In this document: positions 1-11,579 of the stretch, piece by piece
Numbering within the stretch: position 1 is the stretch's first letter
Layout of the letters: each line of letters begins with the position of its first letter
NCBI RefSeq assembly: GCF_003576645.1
Contig: NC_044916.1
Location: 17,303,599-17,367,598 of the forward strand
Origin: Ipomoea triloba
Lineage: Eukaryota; Streptophyta; Magnoliopsida; Solanales; Convolvulaceae
Reading direction: 5' to 3'
DNA: 64,000 nucleotides
Position numbers and translations under genes: made by a program
Notes under the pieces: model-generated
The model's database searches: none
What the model saw: only the letters and a program-made list of their open reading frames with translations
Told to the model about the DNA's origin: nothing

Positions 1-2
1 AA

Positions 3-239
3 TCAGACTGTTTAAATTTTTGTAACGCATTTAATTCCTTTGGTTTGGATTTGTCGTATGTTGGTTTGGTTGTTAAGCAATGTCGTCTCATTGCTAGCGA
101 TATGGGCATTGTTGTTGTGCGTCATATCGGTAGGTCAGCGAATCGAGTGGCTCATGCTTTGACTAGGGCAACTGGTTCTTCGCCTGTGTTTAGTTCGTGG
201 GTTTCGGCCCCTCCTACTTGTATTGCGAGTTTCTTCTAG
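3..239 (+). pseudogene. LINE RNase H-like C-terminal fragment
   Basis: An open frame enters from the window edge and ends at 239. It reads SDCLNFCNAFNS near the start and VRHIGRSANRVAHALTRAT towards the end. This is the layout of the RNase H-like domain (RVT_3 type) at the C-terminus of plant non-LTR retrotransposons: an acidic SD, then the HI-RSAN-VAHAL-R block. In a complete element it would remove the RNA strand during target-primed insertion. Only about 78 codons are visible, so the reverse transcriptase lies outside the window or is lost. The same domain also occurs in some stand-alone plant ORFs, so a LINE origin is likely but not proven. Confidence 0.65.
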
Positions 240-499
240 TTAATGAAGTTTATTACTTTTCAAAAATAAATGGCATTTATATATATACATTGATGGATAT
301 ATTAGAGATGGACTCCGACCTGAAGAGGAGGGAGACGACCCGAGGAGCAGCGCGGAGGACGACCTCGTCACAGGCGACCTCGTCATGGGTAGAGCCTCAA
401 CATTTTAGTCTCAAACCTATGATACTGATAGAGTTTGAAATTTGATAATAATACATGAGGCTCGAGGAAATAACTAAAGGATAACATATTATCAGCATC
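240..499. other. Intergenic, 3' flank of SLU7 and LINE
   Basis: The stretch contains a short GC-rich part around 305-390 with no recognisable coding signal. It presumably includes the SLU7 3' UTR at its right side. I see no clear polyadenylation motif that I can assign. Confidence 0.4.
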
Positions 500-3400
500 T
501 CAATGTAGAAAATCCTTCATTGGATCATCATGGTGGATCTTCTTCATTCTATATGCCTCCATTTCTTCGGGTGTGACCTGGAAGGCAATTACATGAATGG
601 TCAAGATGAGGAGATGATGGGGTATGAATACAAGAAAAGAAATGAAGAGAGCAGCATATATACCTCATTATCATACTTCACATTATATTTCCGTTTCCTT
701 TCATCTTTCACTTCTCTTCTCCTTTCATCCTCCTGGTTATACAACGTAGTAAAACATGCATCAAAAGATGTTTTTGAATTTATAAAAATCCACATGTAAG
801 GAGAAATTATTGGTTGTGTACAGGGCACATACCTTTTTGAGTGCTTCAGCCAATTGTTTGTCATCGAGAACCAAATCATCCGGTATATCAGTTCCCCATG
901 TAGCAAGTTTCTTCTGCTCAGTTGGTGTATGGGCATCTGGATGATTCATAATCGATTTAGATGACATATACATATATACAAATAACATAAAACTTGGAAG
1001 AAATGGCCAATATTAACTTACCTTCTGTAGCTTCTTTGCGAGCAATATTGGCCTTCATTAGATCACCTGCAGCTTCAGCTGCTTCAATTCCTGCTGTTCC
1101 TGTGCAATAACTGTTTCGGATGGTCTGTTTGCAACACTTGTAACCCCATTGGTTGTCCTTCCACCACGAACCCCAAACAGTGGTGTGATTATTGATGAAA
1201 ACATCTTCTTCATATTTGCTCCTAGGAAGTGACATCTCCTGCACACAAAATCTTATTAGACCCGAATAAGATTATTCACTCAAGAAAACAACACAAATGT
1301 TGCAATGACATATTCCTATTCATTCCCAACTTCCCATATAAGACAATGGGGTTGGTACTGAATTTCCATATATAAAGTTAAGGTAAAAAGTCAAATTCAT
1401 ATGGCCCTCCCAAGTGAGAGGTCACAGGTTCAATCCCCAGTGGGGGCGTTGGCTCGTTGTGCTTCAGTAGGTTGAGAGAGAGTATGTATGAACAGATACT
1501 ACATTGTAACAGAGTCAATAGTATTCAAAAAAAAAAAAAAAAAAAAACTCTTATTTCAAAATATCACCTGTCCCTTCACAATCCTGCCAGTTCGATCATA
1601 TTCAACTTCTCTCTCACTTTGACCCAGTAAAAGTTCTCTAGGAAGTGTTTCCTCACTAGCTGCATTGCCATATTTCTCCATGATGGTGTCCTTGGTCTGG
1701 GACTTCAATTTGTCTTTACTGACTTTATAATTTTTATAAAGCAATTCAGCTTGGGAAGGAGCTGCTTGCATATGGATGTCATGGCCCTTCTCAAAAGATT
1801 CCCAAGCATGAATATTGAGCTGCTTGAACTCCAGTGCTTGACCACTTAATCTATTTTGGTTATCCCCCTATAACACAAATCAATCTTTGAATATAAGCAA
1901 GCAAATTACTATGGAATAATATTTTGTTTAAATAACAAAACTTACAGCATAGAACTTCTCATTTGGATCCATATCTGGAAGGGGGTCTTCACGCATGGAC
2001 CGGGTTTTGGGGTCATAGTGGGCAGAATTGACATCAAGATTAAGAAGATATTTGGCAGTATCTTCTCGAATACGTAGATTCCTGAAAAGAGAAAAACATT
2101 AAGAGCGTTAAGATGTTAAGCATTTTTAAGAAGATGCATGTAAGGGATAGTGTATATATACATATATATATATATATAACTCACCTGACAGTCCCAGTGC
2201 TACCACCTCCTGTAGTGCGCACACGTTTCTCGACCTTTGCAAAATCCATCTGCTTACTTTCATCAACCTTTGTTTCATCTACCTTCAAAGCATCTTCCAA
2301 ATCTTCATCATCGCTAGCATCATCTTCCTGATTTTCATTATTGTTTTTCTCCTCCAACTTCTTAAGCTGCTGTTCCTTCAGATATTTCCTTCTAGCTTCA
2401 TCCCTGGCTTCATATCTATCAACAACATGGACATATGAAGCAGCATCATAACCATTCCAGCGGTCCCTTTTACCATCATAATCTAGCTCAAACTGCTCTA
2501 TTTTCTCATCTGGGGCAATACTTTTCCCTGTCCACTTCGCTCCTAGTTTACGAGGCCTTTCCATACAAGATTTGGCAGTATGGGTCATTGCTCCACAGCT
2601 GTAGAAAGTATTTCAAAAGAAGAGTGGAAGTCACGTTAAAACTCCACAAAACCAACAGGGAATTATACTAGTATCTCACTGCTTAACACAATTTTGGAAA
2701 TAAAACAAAACAATTTGCTGTCTGACTTACTTCTCACAGGCGCCTTTTCTATATTTGTCAGCCTGGTATATCTTGGCACCCCTGTCGTACCATGACTTGG
2801 TGTAATTAGGATCCGACTTCCATTTCCTTTGATGTTTTAAGCTCTAAAAAACATTCAAGTCAAAGGTACACAAGTTATAATTAATCCATAACAAGTAATG
2901 CATACATCACGAAGGAAACAAAAAAAAAGAGAAACAAAGTCCAAGTCAAATTACAAACAGCATAAGATAAGAAAACATACAGGTTTCTCGGCATTAAGAT
3001 ACCAAGGTGCTGAGGACATATACTGTGGAATGTGAGGGTTAATTTCTTTTCCATCCTCATCAAGCTCAGCTGGTGCAAGCCCGGCCTTTCGTGCCTCTTC
3101 CAATTCCAACTGTTTCCTATGGTCCTCTCTCGATTTGAATGCAACTGCGTTTCCCACAATTTAACATGTTATTTCAGAGTAATTCAAAAAAAAACAAAAC
3201 AAAAAAAAACACTTTTTCCCCTAATCACATAAGCTAAATAAGCTACAAAAAACATAACCTGGAAAAAACCATTCCCACAATTTAACAAGTTATTTCGGAA
3301 TAATTCAACAACAATAGTACGTAGTTTAATAATAATAACCCTCCTAGTCACATATGCTAAATAAGCTACAAAAAATTAATTTGGAAATGACGTTTACAGA

Positions 3401-3730
3401 ATTTAACAAGTTACTTCGGAGTAATTAATAAACAATAGTAGTAATTTTTAAAAAAATTCTCCTAATAGCAGATGCAGAAGCTAAATAAGCTGGAAAAAAA
3501 TGAACGGGATTCACCAAATAATCGAAAATGAAATCTAATTTTAGATATTTATGTGTATATTAAAAAATTGAAGTAAACCTAAAGTAAAAAGCTTCCGAAC
3601 AATCAACAAAGAACACAGTCATCAAACAGGTCTGCTGGCATCAAGGTACCAAATTGATAAGGTGATAAGGAATACGCATATATACAAAAGATCGACAAAG
3701 ACGAGAAAGAAAACCTGAAGCGGTAGCCAT
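500..3730 (-). CDS. SLU7: Pre-mRNA-splicing factor SLU7, ten coding exons
   Basis: SLU7 is a nuclear second-step splicing factor that helps select the 3' splice site in the spliceosome. The coding exons on the minus strand are 3715-3730, 2981-3144, 2731-2843, 2185-2598, 1946-2081, 1568-1867, 1022-1238, 833-936, 664-732 and 500-577. They total 1611 nt, or 536 residues plus stop, close to the usual length of plant SLU7 (about 535). All nine introns (78-570 nt) are GT-AG and the frame is kept across every junction. The protein starts [18 protein letters not shown] zinc knuckle lies at residues 96-109 (C96, C99, H104, C109), running into [14 protein letters not shown]. The middle has an acidic and lysine-rich stretch followed by [15 protein letters not shown]. 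The C-terminus is DPMKDFLH. I found no stop or frameshift. The exon plan was read by eye; no transcript was available. Confidence 0.96.
1385..1550 (+). mobile_element. SINE-like tRNA-derived retroposon in SLU7 intron 6
   Basis: A pol III B-box-like motif, GGTTCAATCCC, lies near 1429-1439, and the unit ends in a long A tract at about 1530-1549. Both features fit a plant tRNA-derived SINE. It sits in the intron 1239-1567, antisense to SLU7, away from both splice sites. The 5' half with the A box is not clear, so the left edge is approximate and no target duplication was found. Confidence 0.6.
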
Positions 3731-3831
3731 GATTAGCAGCAACGACGACGATTGAAGCGAATCTAGAGTGAATTGAGGAAGAAGATCCTGCAAAAGATTT
3801 CGAAAATCAATTTTCCTGATATTATTAGGAA
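3731..3831 (-). promoter_or_regulatory. SLU7 5' leader exon and 3' part of a leader intron
   Basis: Directly upstream of the SLU7 ATG (3730) the minus strand reads as a pyrimidine-containing leader, preceded at 3788-3789 by an AG in a TTTTGCAG context. This is a good 3' splice site. It suggests a noncoding exon 3731-3787 and a leader intron extending to higher coordinates. Only 44 nt of that intron (3788-3831) remain before the Helitron terminus at 3832. The upstream noncoding exon and the promoter were not located and may lie beyond the inserted Helitron DNA. Confidence 0.55.
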
Positions 3832-4956
3832 CTAGTATTATACCCGTGCGTTGCACGGACTAAATATTAGAAATATTGTTGTTGTGTTATAGTGAGATAA
3901 GTATATTATTATAATTATTTTAAGTTCTTTATGATAGACCTAATTTAAATATAATAAATATATACATGAATTTAAAATTAAATTAAAAACCAAAACTTAT
4001 TATTATTAATTAATAAAATGTAAATTGAACATTACACATTATTAAAAATTTCATGGTAAACAATGTTAGTACCTAAAGTACTAATGGTATTTGAGTCACT
4101 GCATATTAATATTTTCAATCCAATTGGATTGCTAACGTTAGAAGCATCAACGTACAATTGACCCTAATATGCTACCCACGTGAATATTAGACAATTTAAT
4201 AATATTACTATTAATTCAAAATTGTACAACTTAATATAAGCATAAATTCAATTCATGTATTACAAATACATTAAAATATACTCGATATAAATATTACAAA
4301 AAGCCTAAACATTAAAACTAAAATTTACAAATTGTAGTCACAAACTACTAAAAACTTCTTTGTAAACAACATTAGTCTGGGACTCTTACCGTTGCTAACT
4401 CTAGATAGAATCACATACTATTGTCCATGTATAAAAATGTTTTTTTTTTTCTTTCAAAAAACTGAGATTTCTCAACTCCATTACAATGACTTTAGTTTAT
4501 TGTATAAAATTTGATTAGCGGACAATATAACTTAATTTTCTACAGAAGTCAAAGTAAATATGTCAATTAATTTATTGTAGTAAGGTAAAAAATAATTACT
4601 TGAAATATTAACTCAAAAAAATTATTCAAATAATATTAAGTAGTCGAATAATGTTATATAAAATTTATTATAATTATAATTATAATTATAATTATTATAA
4701 TGATAACAACAACAACAATAATAATGTACAGTTTAGCCCAATCTTTATAAGTAGACCAATATCCACATACAACCCAAGTATAGATAAACACCAACCCGTT
4801 TCAACCCACACCATTTCCACATTTCATTCGTCTTCGTCTCTCTCTTCTATCTCTTCCCTCCGTCTTCTTCCTCTCCATCCGCTACGGGGGAAAACACATC
4901 AAAAATACAAAATCAGAATAATCTCCTCATAATATAATAAGATTAATTTTACGTTG

Positions 4957-4989
<33 letters not shown>

Positions 4990-5892
4990 AATAAATAAAT
5001 GTAAAAGCAAAATGTTCTAGAATATCCTACTATGTCGTCCAAACCCATTTCCTATTTCCACATTTCCCGTTCTAGCTCGTCTTTCTCTTGCATAAACGCT
5101 CTCCGTCTCCCTTTTTCTCTCGAACAATCTCGCCCTCTCTTCATTCGCTCAGCTTGATTCTTCATTAGGTCTCTCATCGGAAAAATTGAAATTACAGTAA
5201 CATCCTAGGTTCTCTACACTCGCAGCAGGTGATTAGTTCTTCTTACCTTTTTTTTTTTTTTTTTTTTTGGGTTTGTAATCGGTTTAATTTAACCTAAAAA
5301 TCTTCGATTCTCTGCTATAATTTGTTAAATTTAACAAATAAGGCTTTAGAATTTACTGATACGTTGATATATTTCTGAGCTGAAATGACAAAATTTTGTA
5401 TCTATAGTTATCATCAAATATGGGAAATGCATGTGGTGTTGAGTGTGTTCGATCTATGATTTTACGTTATTTGTTTACCTCTACAGTTAGCCCTAGTCCT
5501 ATTAAAACTGAGTTTTACTGATTATGTGATTATACTATAATTGTGGCTTTTTATTTGCCGGTTATTCTGAAATTGTGTTCTGCATGTGGTGTTTAGTGTT
5601 GTCGATTTCTTATTCTGAAATTGTGTTCTGCATGTGGTGTTTAGTGTTGTTAATTTCTTATTTCGAGTTATTTGGTTAATGGACAGTTAGACGTAATGAC
5701 CTTTAAGTAGATATTTGTACTGCATATGTGATTATACTTTTATCTATTATGCATATTAAGGTTTTAATTAATATTAATTTTCTTACCTAAATAACTTTTA
5801 ACTGTGTCTTTGTAAGGGTATTTTCATTACAGCTGAAGATTATAAAGCTAAATGAGGATATCCCAAGCAAGATGAGTTTCTATTTCTTCTTT
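3832..5892 (-). mobile_element. Helitron A, 3' end with hairpin and CTAG
   Basis: On the minus strand a GC-rich palindrome (CCGTGCAACGCACGGG, at 3843-3858) is followed by a short spacer and then CTAG (3835-3832), with a T at 3831. This is the standard Helitron 3' end: a hairpin about 10 nt before CTRR, inserted between A and T. The same terminal layout occurs at 43986. No partner 5' end (TCTATACTAT-like) was found before the next Helitron 3' hairpin at 5899. The body is therefore either truncated or continuous with the element starting at 10160. Most of 3860-4650 is AT-rich and noncoding. Confidence 0.7.
4725..5892 (+). other. Promoter and leader-like segment inside the Helitron zone
   Basis: C-rich, CT-rich sequence at 4725-4890 and again at 5030-5230 looks like plant promoter and 5'-UTR DNA. 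The second block ends CTCGCAGCAG followed by GTGATTAG, a possible 5' splice site near 5228. After about 600 nt of T-rich intron-like DNA, a good 3' splice site (TTACAG) occurs near 5832. A short exon-like stretch follows and is cut by the Helitron hairpin at about 5893. This suggests the first exon or exons of a plus-strand gene, either captured by or interrupted by a Helitron. The downstream coding part is not recognisable, so no product is named. Confidence 0.3.
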
Positions 5893-7247
5893 ATAGTTCC
5901 CGTGCGATGCACGGGATAAATATTGTTAAATTTATTGTACAATTGTGTGAAATAATTAAGATAGAATTTAATATGTTCAGAGCATCTAACAAAAATAAAC
6001 ATACTAAAATACAACTTAAATTATGAATAAAATTATACTATCACTAAAGGCAAAGTATATATTGAAATCATGTATTAAATATCACAAAGATATTCCCATT
6101 AGGTATTGAGAATTTTTAAATAGAAATACCAATTTCAAAGTATATTTATAAATACCACTATGCTATGTATTAAAATAGGCTAACACATTATTATTATACC
6201 ACTTTAATACATACTATAAATACTTTTATACCATTGAACTGCAGCCCAACTCTACCATAATATTATTTGAGCCCAATACAATTACCATTACACTCTGCCC
6301 ATATTTTTAACCCGCCCATTAGCCCATACCCGAAAACCCAACTAATTACCCATATATTAACACTACCCAGTTTTACCCTTCCCCATTTCATCCTCTTCAT
6401 TTCTATTTTTTGCGATGAAATGTAAAAACCTCCATAGTTGCTAATCTGATTCTTCATAGTTGTACTTGTAATTGTTATCGTAGCTGTGCAGAATTCTACT
6501 CCTAGCACACCATAGATGAAGATGTCAATTCGTTTTTTTTTTCACTGTTTAGCACGATTTTCCGGCGTTCCTCAAATTACAACGATCGGTGTTCCCAATC
6601 CAGATAAGTATTTTCATTCTTTCTGCTCAAACCTAGATGATTCTGTAATTCTTAAATGAATTGGTTCGAATTTGTGGTATTATATATTTTGATTTCGTAA
6701 TTTTTTGATGTGTTTAAGGATCGTATGCAGATTCATCTTGCATGTTGTTCTATTGTTTGATTTTGGACTTATCTATGCTATTCTGATATCACTCTGGTTT
6801 TCAAATTCTTGCTGTAAGTTCTTAATTGAATTACAATTGCTCGAAAAAGACTCCACAGTTTTCGCCAGCCTAGGCTTAGATACATATTTTCTGAATTTTT
6901 GTTATCATCCTACTGTAATTTCTCTATTTTTCGAATGTAGAAGTTAATCTATCAATTTTGTATTTTTTGCTACCACTTGCTGTAGAAGAATACAACACTT
7001 GTGATTGAAACTTGAATTACAGTTATGTTACAAAATCCCTAATTTCTTTAAAATTACCTACACATGTTATGAAATTAAACTTAGCATACCTCTATCTCAT
7101 ATGAATTACAGTGTTACAAAATCCCTAATTTGTTTTAACATACTGTTTATATTATGAAATTGAAATGAAATTTATTCCTGCAGTTTCAGTTCTGCCTAGA
7201 TGCATTCTTTCTGTTATTACTGAAACCATAGACCCAACACTAAATCT

Positions 7248-8120
7248 TTGTTATAGGATCAAATACTACTCTAAATGAAAAAAAAAAAATGCTAAAGGTT
7301 TACAATTTCATTGCATATTTGCATTTCCTATGTTATTTTAGTAGATTATTTGTTGATAATCTGATTATATTAAAAATTAGTTAATCCTAATCTAACAAAA
7401 AGTGCACTTATAACTGGGGACAAACAGTGTACCAAAAAAAACATTAGTATTAATGTAGTTTCTGTTAATCACAAAGAGGCTTGTGTGCTTCAACTTTAAA
7501 TGTATGTAAGCAATTGATACTGATTTACAGCTTGATTGAAAACATCATTTCTTACTGTTGTAGTTTTGATAAACTTTACAATTATATACACATATTATGA
7601 GCTAAATTCCATTCCATAGGCTAGTCTTCCTCCAGTAGAATGTAAACCTTGAATATGCTTCCACCACTACCCACTGCTATGTANTTGTTATAGGATCAAA
7701 TACTACTCTAAATGAAAAAAAAAAAATGCTAAAGGTTTACAATTTCATTGCATATTTGCATTTCCTATGTTATTTTAGTAGATTATTTGTTGATAATCTG
7801 ATTATATTAAAAATTAGTTAATCCTAATCTAACAAAAAGTGCACTTATAACTGGGGACAAACAGTGTACCAAAAAAAACATTAGTATTAATGTAGTTTCT
7901 GTTAATCACAAAGAGGCTTGTGTGCTTCAACTTTAAATGTATGTAAGCAATTGATACTGATTTACAGCTTGATTGAAAACATCATTTCTTACTGTTGTAG
8001 TTTTGATAAACTTTACAATTATATACACATATTATGAGCTAAATTCCATTCCATAGGCTAGTCTTCCTCCAGTAGAATGTAAACCTTGAATATGCTTCCA
8101 CCACTACCCACTGCTATGTA
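7248..8120. repeat. Exact 436-bp direct duplication around a single N
   Basis: Bases 7248-7683 and 7685-8120 appear identical, separated only by N at 7684. Both copies start TTGTTATAGGATC and end CTGCTATGTA. A perfect tandem copy abutting an undetermined base is more like an unmerged overlap of two contigs than a biological duplication. Confidence 0.9.
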
Positions 8121-8639
8121 TCCTAACCTGATCCCTGCAAACAAAAACACAGACAACTACACACATAACATGTAAGAAACCAACTAAATATAAATTAGAA
8201 CTATTAGAATAGCTCTTCATAAACCAATTCCAGTACATTATTGTTCAGGACTATAGTGCACAAACAATAAAACAAAAGTTCAAAATCTCAAGTTTGTCAA
8301 AAAAATTGTTCAGAATATCCATTACAGAATTCAATTCATCATCAACCCCAACCTAATCTATCTTTTCAACTTTTGACAACAGTTTCTCTAATTTTCTTCG
8401 ATTCCTTGGTCGATGAGAACTCATCTAGCAAGGACCTCTTGGCAGGGCCTTCACTAACCTCATGTGGTGTGGTCATTCCAAGAGTTGCACTGGACTGTCT
8501 GCCTCATCACTTAGGAAACCCTAAATTTTCAACCATAATTGAAAAAAACCATTGATAACATAAAACACAAAAGCAGTCAAGTATATTTTAGTGCCCAGTA
8601 ATGTATTAAACAGACATTAAAACAAATTTGAGTACTTAC

Positions 8640-9722
8640 TGAGCATCCTCTAACACAAAGTCAATAAGCCTAGTTTTATTCCCTTGAATGGTCTTTTCTT
8701 GGGGTGCATACACTTGAACAACACGTCCGATAATATCTATACAAAATGTATGGAAAAAAAATTATCACCCACTGTTAAGTTAAAAAAAAAAAAAGTGTAG
8801 ACAACTATAGGCAGGAAATATTACCTATGAGCTCCTTGACATTTAAATCTGGATTTCCTTTCAAACTCTGAAATGATCTTAGCCTAAACATGTGCCATGG
8901 AAAATGGTCTGACCTCAACTCTTTTAGAATAGTTTCGTGATTGAATTGCAGCATGTATTCGTGCATGCTAGTTTTGTATGTATGATAATTTGAAACAACA
9001 TAAAAATTCTTCACAGCATAGACGTTTCCTTCTACAAAGCTATCCACAAATTTGGGTACAATATTTGATGGAATCTGAGCATGAATTACTGTGCCCTGTT
9101 AATACAGACTGTTAGAATATGATGTAGGTACTGATATATTGTATAAATTTACAGGTACAGGGGACAATAAAAACTGATATACATGATTCTACTGATATAT
9201 TCACAGGTACAGGGGACAATAAAAACTGATATACATACAAACTGCAGAATAGGTATGGCCTAAAGTTTCATGATATAAATTTACAGGTACAGGGGACAAT
9301 AAAAACTGATATACATGATTCTACTGATATATTCACAGGTACAGGGGACAATAAAAACTGATATACATACAAACTGTACATGATTCTACTGATATATTCA
9401 CAGGTACAGGGGACAATAAAAACTGATATACATACAAACTGCAGAATAGGTATGGCCTAAAGTTTGACAATCAGTTCACAACTTTTTACAGTGTTAACCA
9501 ATTCCATTGCAAATTTTATTTTCATTTTTCAGAGACAATGTTGCGTACTAACCTGCAAATTTATTTAGAAGTAAAAACACATACCTCTTCATCGTGTAAG
9601 ACCAATTCCTTACTCTTTATTTCCCGGCTATTCCTTTCCATCACCAAGTAGGTCCGAATAACCCTGACCTTCATTGCAGCATGGTTTTTGAAGGTGGATA
9701 ATTGACTCGCCAAGATGTACAT
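8640..9722 (-). pseudogene. RPA70-like (replication protein A) fragment in a Helitron
   Basis: Three exons join in phase: 9585-9722, 9095 down to 8825, and 8736 down to 8640, all with GT-AG borders. The first starts MYILASQLST and contains MKVRVIRTYLVMER, typical of the N-terminal OB-fold of plant RPA1-like proteins. The second reads FVEGNVYAVKNFYVVSN and MFRLRSFQSLKGNPDLNVK. The third reads DIIGRVVQVYAPQEKT and ends LIDFVLEDA, typical of the linker and second OB-fold (ssDNA binding). The next exon cannot be joined in frame. A possible C-terminal piece (GPAKRSLLDEFSSTKES, stop at 8366-8368) lies near 8366-8440. The zinc-ribbon DNA-binding domain C is absent. It is best read as a Helitron-borne RPA-like gene that is truncated. 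Confidence 0.7.
9148..9465. repeat. Minisatellite, five copies of a 34-bp core
   Basis: The core ACAGGTACAGGGGACAATAA plus AAACTGATATACAT occurs five times, with two alternating spacers (one containing GATTCTACTGATATATTC, the other GCAGAATAGGTATGGCC). It lies in the intron between the first and second RPA-like exons. Confidence 0.85.
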
Positions 9723-10160
9723 TCCCATGGTTGATCGAAGGAATATGGAAATCAATCGCAAAATGCTATCAATGGATTTAAATGTTAAACTGTTCTCGAA
9801 GGAATATGTATATGTGTATTGTAATATATAATAAATTGAATCCCTTACAATTTTGAATCTCCCAGAGTCTTAGACTCACAATAATTCCATTTTATTGGGA
9901 CTTTGCTATTACCCATATCCCAATCAACTCGATTGGCGAAACGTTGGAAACGATTCGGTTTCCCAACGAAACAACAATTATTCCATCTAGTGAGTTCTTC
10001 CTGCCGTTAATGTATACATTAAAAGATATCGCGCTTGGAGCCTTTTTTAACGCAGGATCTGTACGTCCATCTCTATTATAAAACGGTACCGTTTTTGGTT
10101 GGGCGGGAATTTGCCAAAACTGCATTTAATGCTGTCCTTATGGCTTTTTTATAATAGAGA

Positions 10161-10538
10161 TTTAGGAGTCAATCCATGTCCTTCTGCATCTAGGAAAGAC
10201 AACTTAACCGGGCTGATCCGCAAATGAAAATTTCTCTCTTTTATTTTCAGGGATTTTTTTTTTGTTATATGTGAAACACTCAGCCATTACCTTAAGAGTA
10301 TACATTGGATAAATATCAATTTTATATAATAGTCCAAAAATTATATATGAAAAAATAAATCGCATTAGAAAAATCATATCCAAAAGATTTGACTAAGAGA
10401 GTGTTGACAATAATCGAACTTGTGACCTTTAAGAGAATCATGTTCTATCCACTCAACCACTTCTTTCTGGGCTTGAGGAATTAATTTTAGCAGATAACAA
10501 AACTGCAAATTATTTTGTGGACTATGCCGCCCTATGGT
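10161..10538. other. No gene seen
   Basis: AT-rich flank of the Helitron 5' end. A part near 10395-10470 resembles the tRNA-like head of a SINE in reverse (GAACTTGTGACCTTTAAGAG), but too little is present for a call. Confidence 0.4.
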
Positions 10539-11570
10539 TAGGGGTGAGCAAACGGTGGGTCGGTTACATAACCGACCGAATAACCGACATTATTTTTTAC
10601 CCTTGTACCCAACCAAAACTGACCGAATAAAAGCAAAAATTCAAAACTCAAAATCAAAAATTACATATACATTCTGCATACATAAGTTAAGAGTTTACTG
10701 CCAATTCACCAAAGTCATAAACAACAATAAATCCCCAAAGTCCAAAGAGGCAAAAACTAAACTTACAACTCAGTACTCACGATTCAAGAATATATTACAA
10801 ATTAAAAGCACTAAAGCAGACTGCATTCTGCCAAAAGTCCAAGTGTCCAACACCAATTCACAACAATCACAAATTATACAATCTTTAATTAATTTTAAAG
10901 CAATGCAATTTAAAACAAGCAGCAACATTGCAAGACAAGTACAAATTACAAAACACTAAACACTCAAAAATGAAAATTTTAAACTTTAAAACACTGGACA
11001 CAGGCATTACTAGCAGTAAAAAAAATTTAAAAATTTACCAACTTAATTAAATACTTAAACATGTAATAACATTTTTAGTATTAAAAAATACAATGATTTA
11101 TTCATAAAAATTACACTTCACAAAAAATTGCCAATTAAAAACAAAAATTAAAAAATTTACCTGAGGAAGAGTGGGAGACTGTCGGACTGACTCGGCGTCT
11201 CCGCGTCTCAGTCGACGGGGCGGAAAGGGTCACCGGTCACCGGCGTCTCAGCGGAAAGGTGTAGGAGTTGGCGTGATGGGCTGATGGCGTCTGACTGTCT
11301 GAGGACGTTACGGCGGTGAGGCCGTGAGGACTGAGAGCGTAGACTCGTAGGCGGTTGGTCTGCAACAATGGAGGTCAGAGAAGAGTCACGAGTGGAGCCG
11401 GTGGATATCTAATGTCTGAACTTGCGTTGCGAATTGCGATAATGCGATTAGGATTTAAGTTAGTCTTTAGAATTTAGGCGTGGGCAGTGGGCTAGCTACT
11501 GGGTCTGGAACTCTGGGCTATGGACTAAATGCCCGAATGGCTTAATGGGCTTACAAGTTACAGCTTACTT
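10539..11570 (+). mobile_element. hAT-like non-autonomous element, left end
   Basis: The left edge reads TAGGGGTGAGCAAACGG, which is the common plant hAT terminal repeat form, followed by repeated GGTCGG/ACCGACCGAATAACCG subterminal motifs. A GC-rich block at 11165-11420 follows. No matching right terminal repeat and no 8-bp target duplication were found, so the right boundary is set by the next element and is uncertain. The A-rich open frame at 10534-10959 has only low-complexity composition. Confidence 0.4.
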
Positions 11571-11579
11571 AAAATTATA

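Larger units (their letters stand above)
5893..10160 (-). mobile_element. Helitron B with RPA-like gene
   Basis: The 5' end on the minus strand is TCTCTATTATAAAAAAGCC starting at 10160, preceded by A, as expected for a Helitron inserted between A and T. The probable 3' end is the palindrome CCCGTGCGATGCACGGG at 5899-5915. The base after it should be CTRR, but the sequence reads CTAT, so this terminus is mutated or mis-assigned. The interior carries an RPA70-like fragment (8640-9722), a minisatellite (9148-9465) and an apparent assembly duplication (7248-8120). Plant autonomous Helitrons often carry RPA-like genes beside RepHel. No Rep or helicase motif was seen here, so the element is non-autonomous. 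An alternative is that this 5' end pairs with the 3' end at 3832. Confidence 0.55.

Noticed and set aside
1420..1440. tRNA gene based on a B-box motif
   Set aside because: No cloverleaf can be formed around it and an A tail follows; SINE is the better call. The same applies near 18800-18900.
4651..4932. 93-codon frame at the start of the promoter-like block
   Set aside because: The first part is an (AAT)n translation and the rest is CT-rich leader sequence with no protein similarity that I recognise.
9148..9465. Regularly spaced repeats considered as a CRISPR-like array
   Set aside because: Spacers are themselves repeated and the sequence is plant intron DNA; this is a minisatellite.
10534..10959. 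141-codon open frame
   Set aside because: Composition is Lys/Asn/Ser/Thr-rich from A-rich DNA, with no domain. It overlaps a hAT-like terminus.
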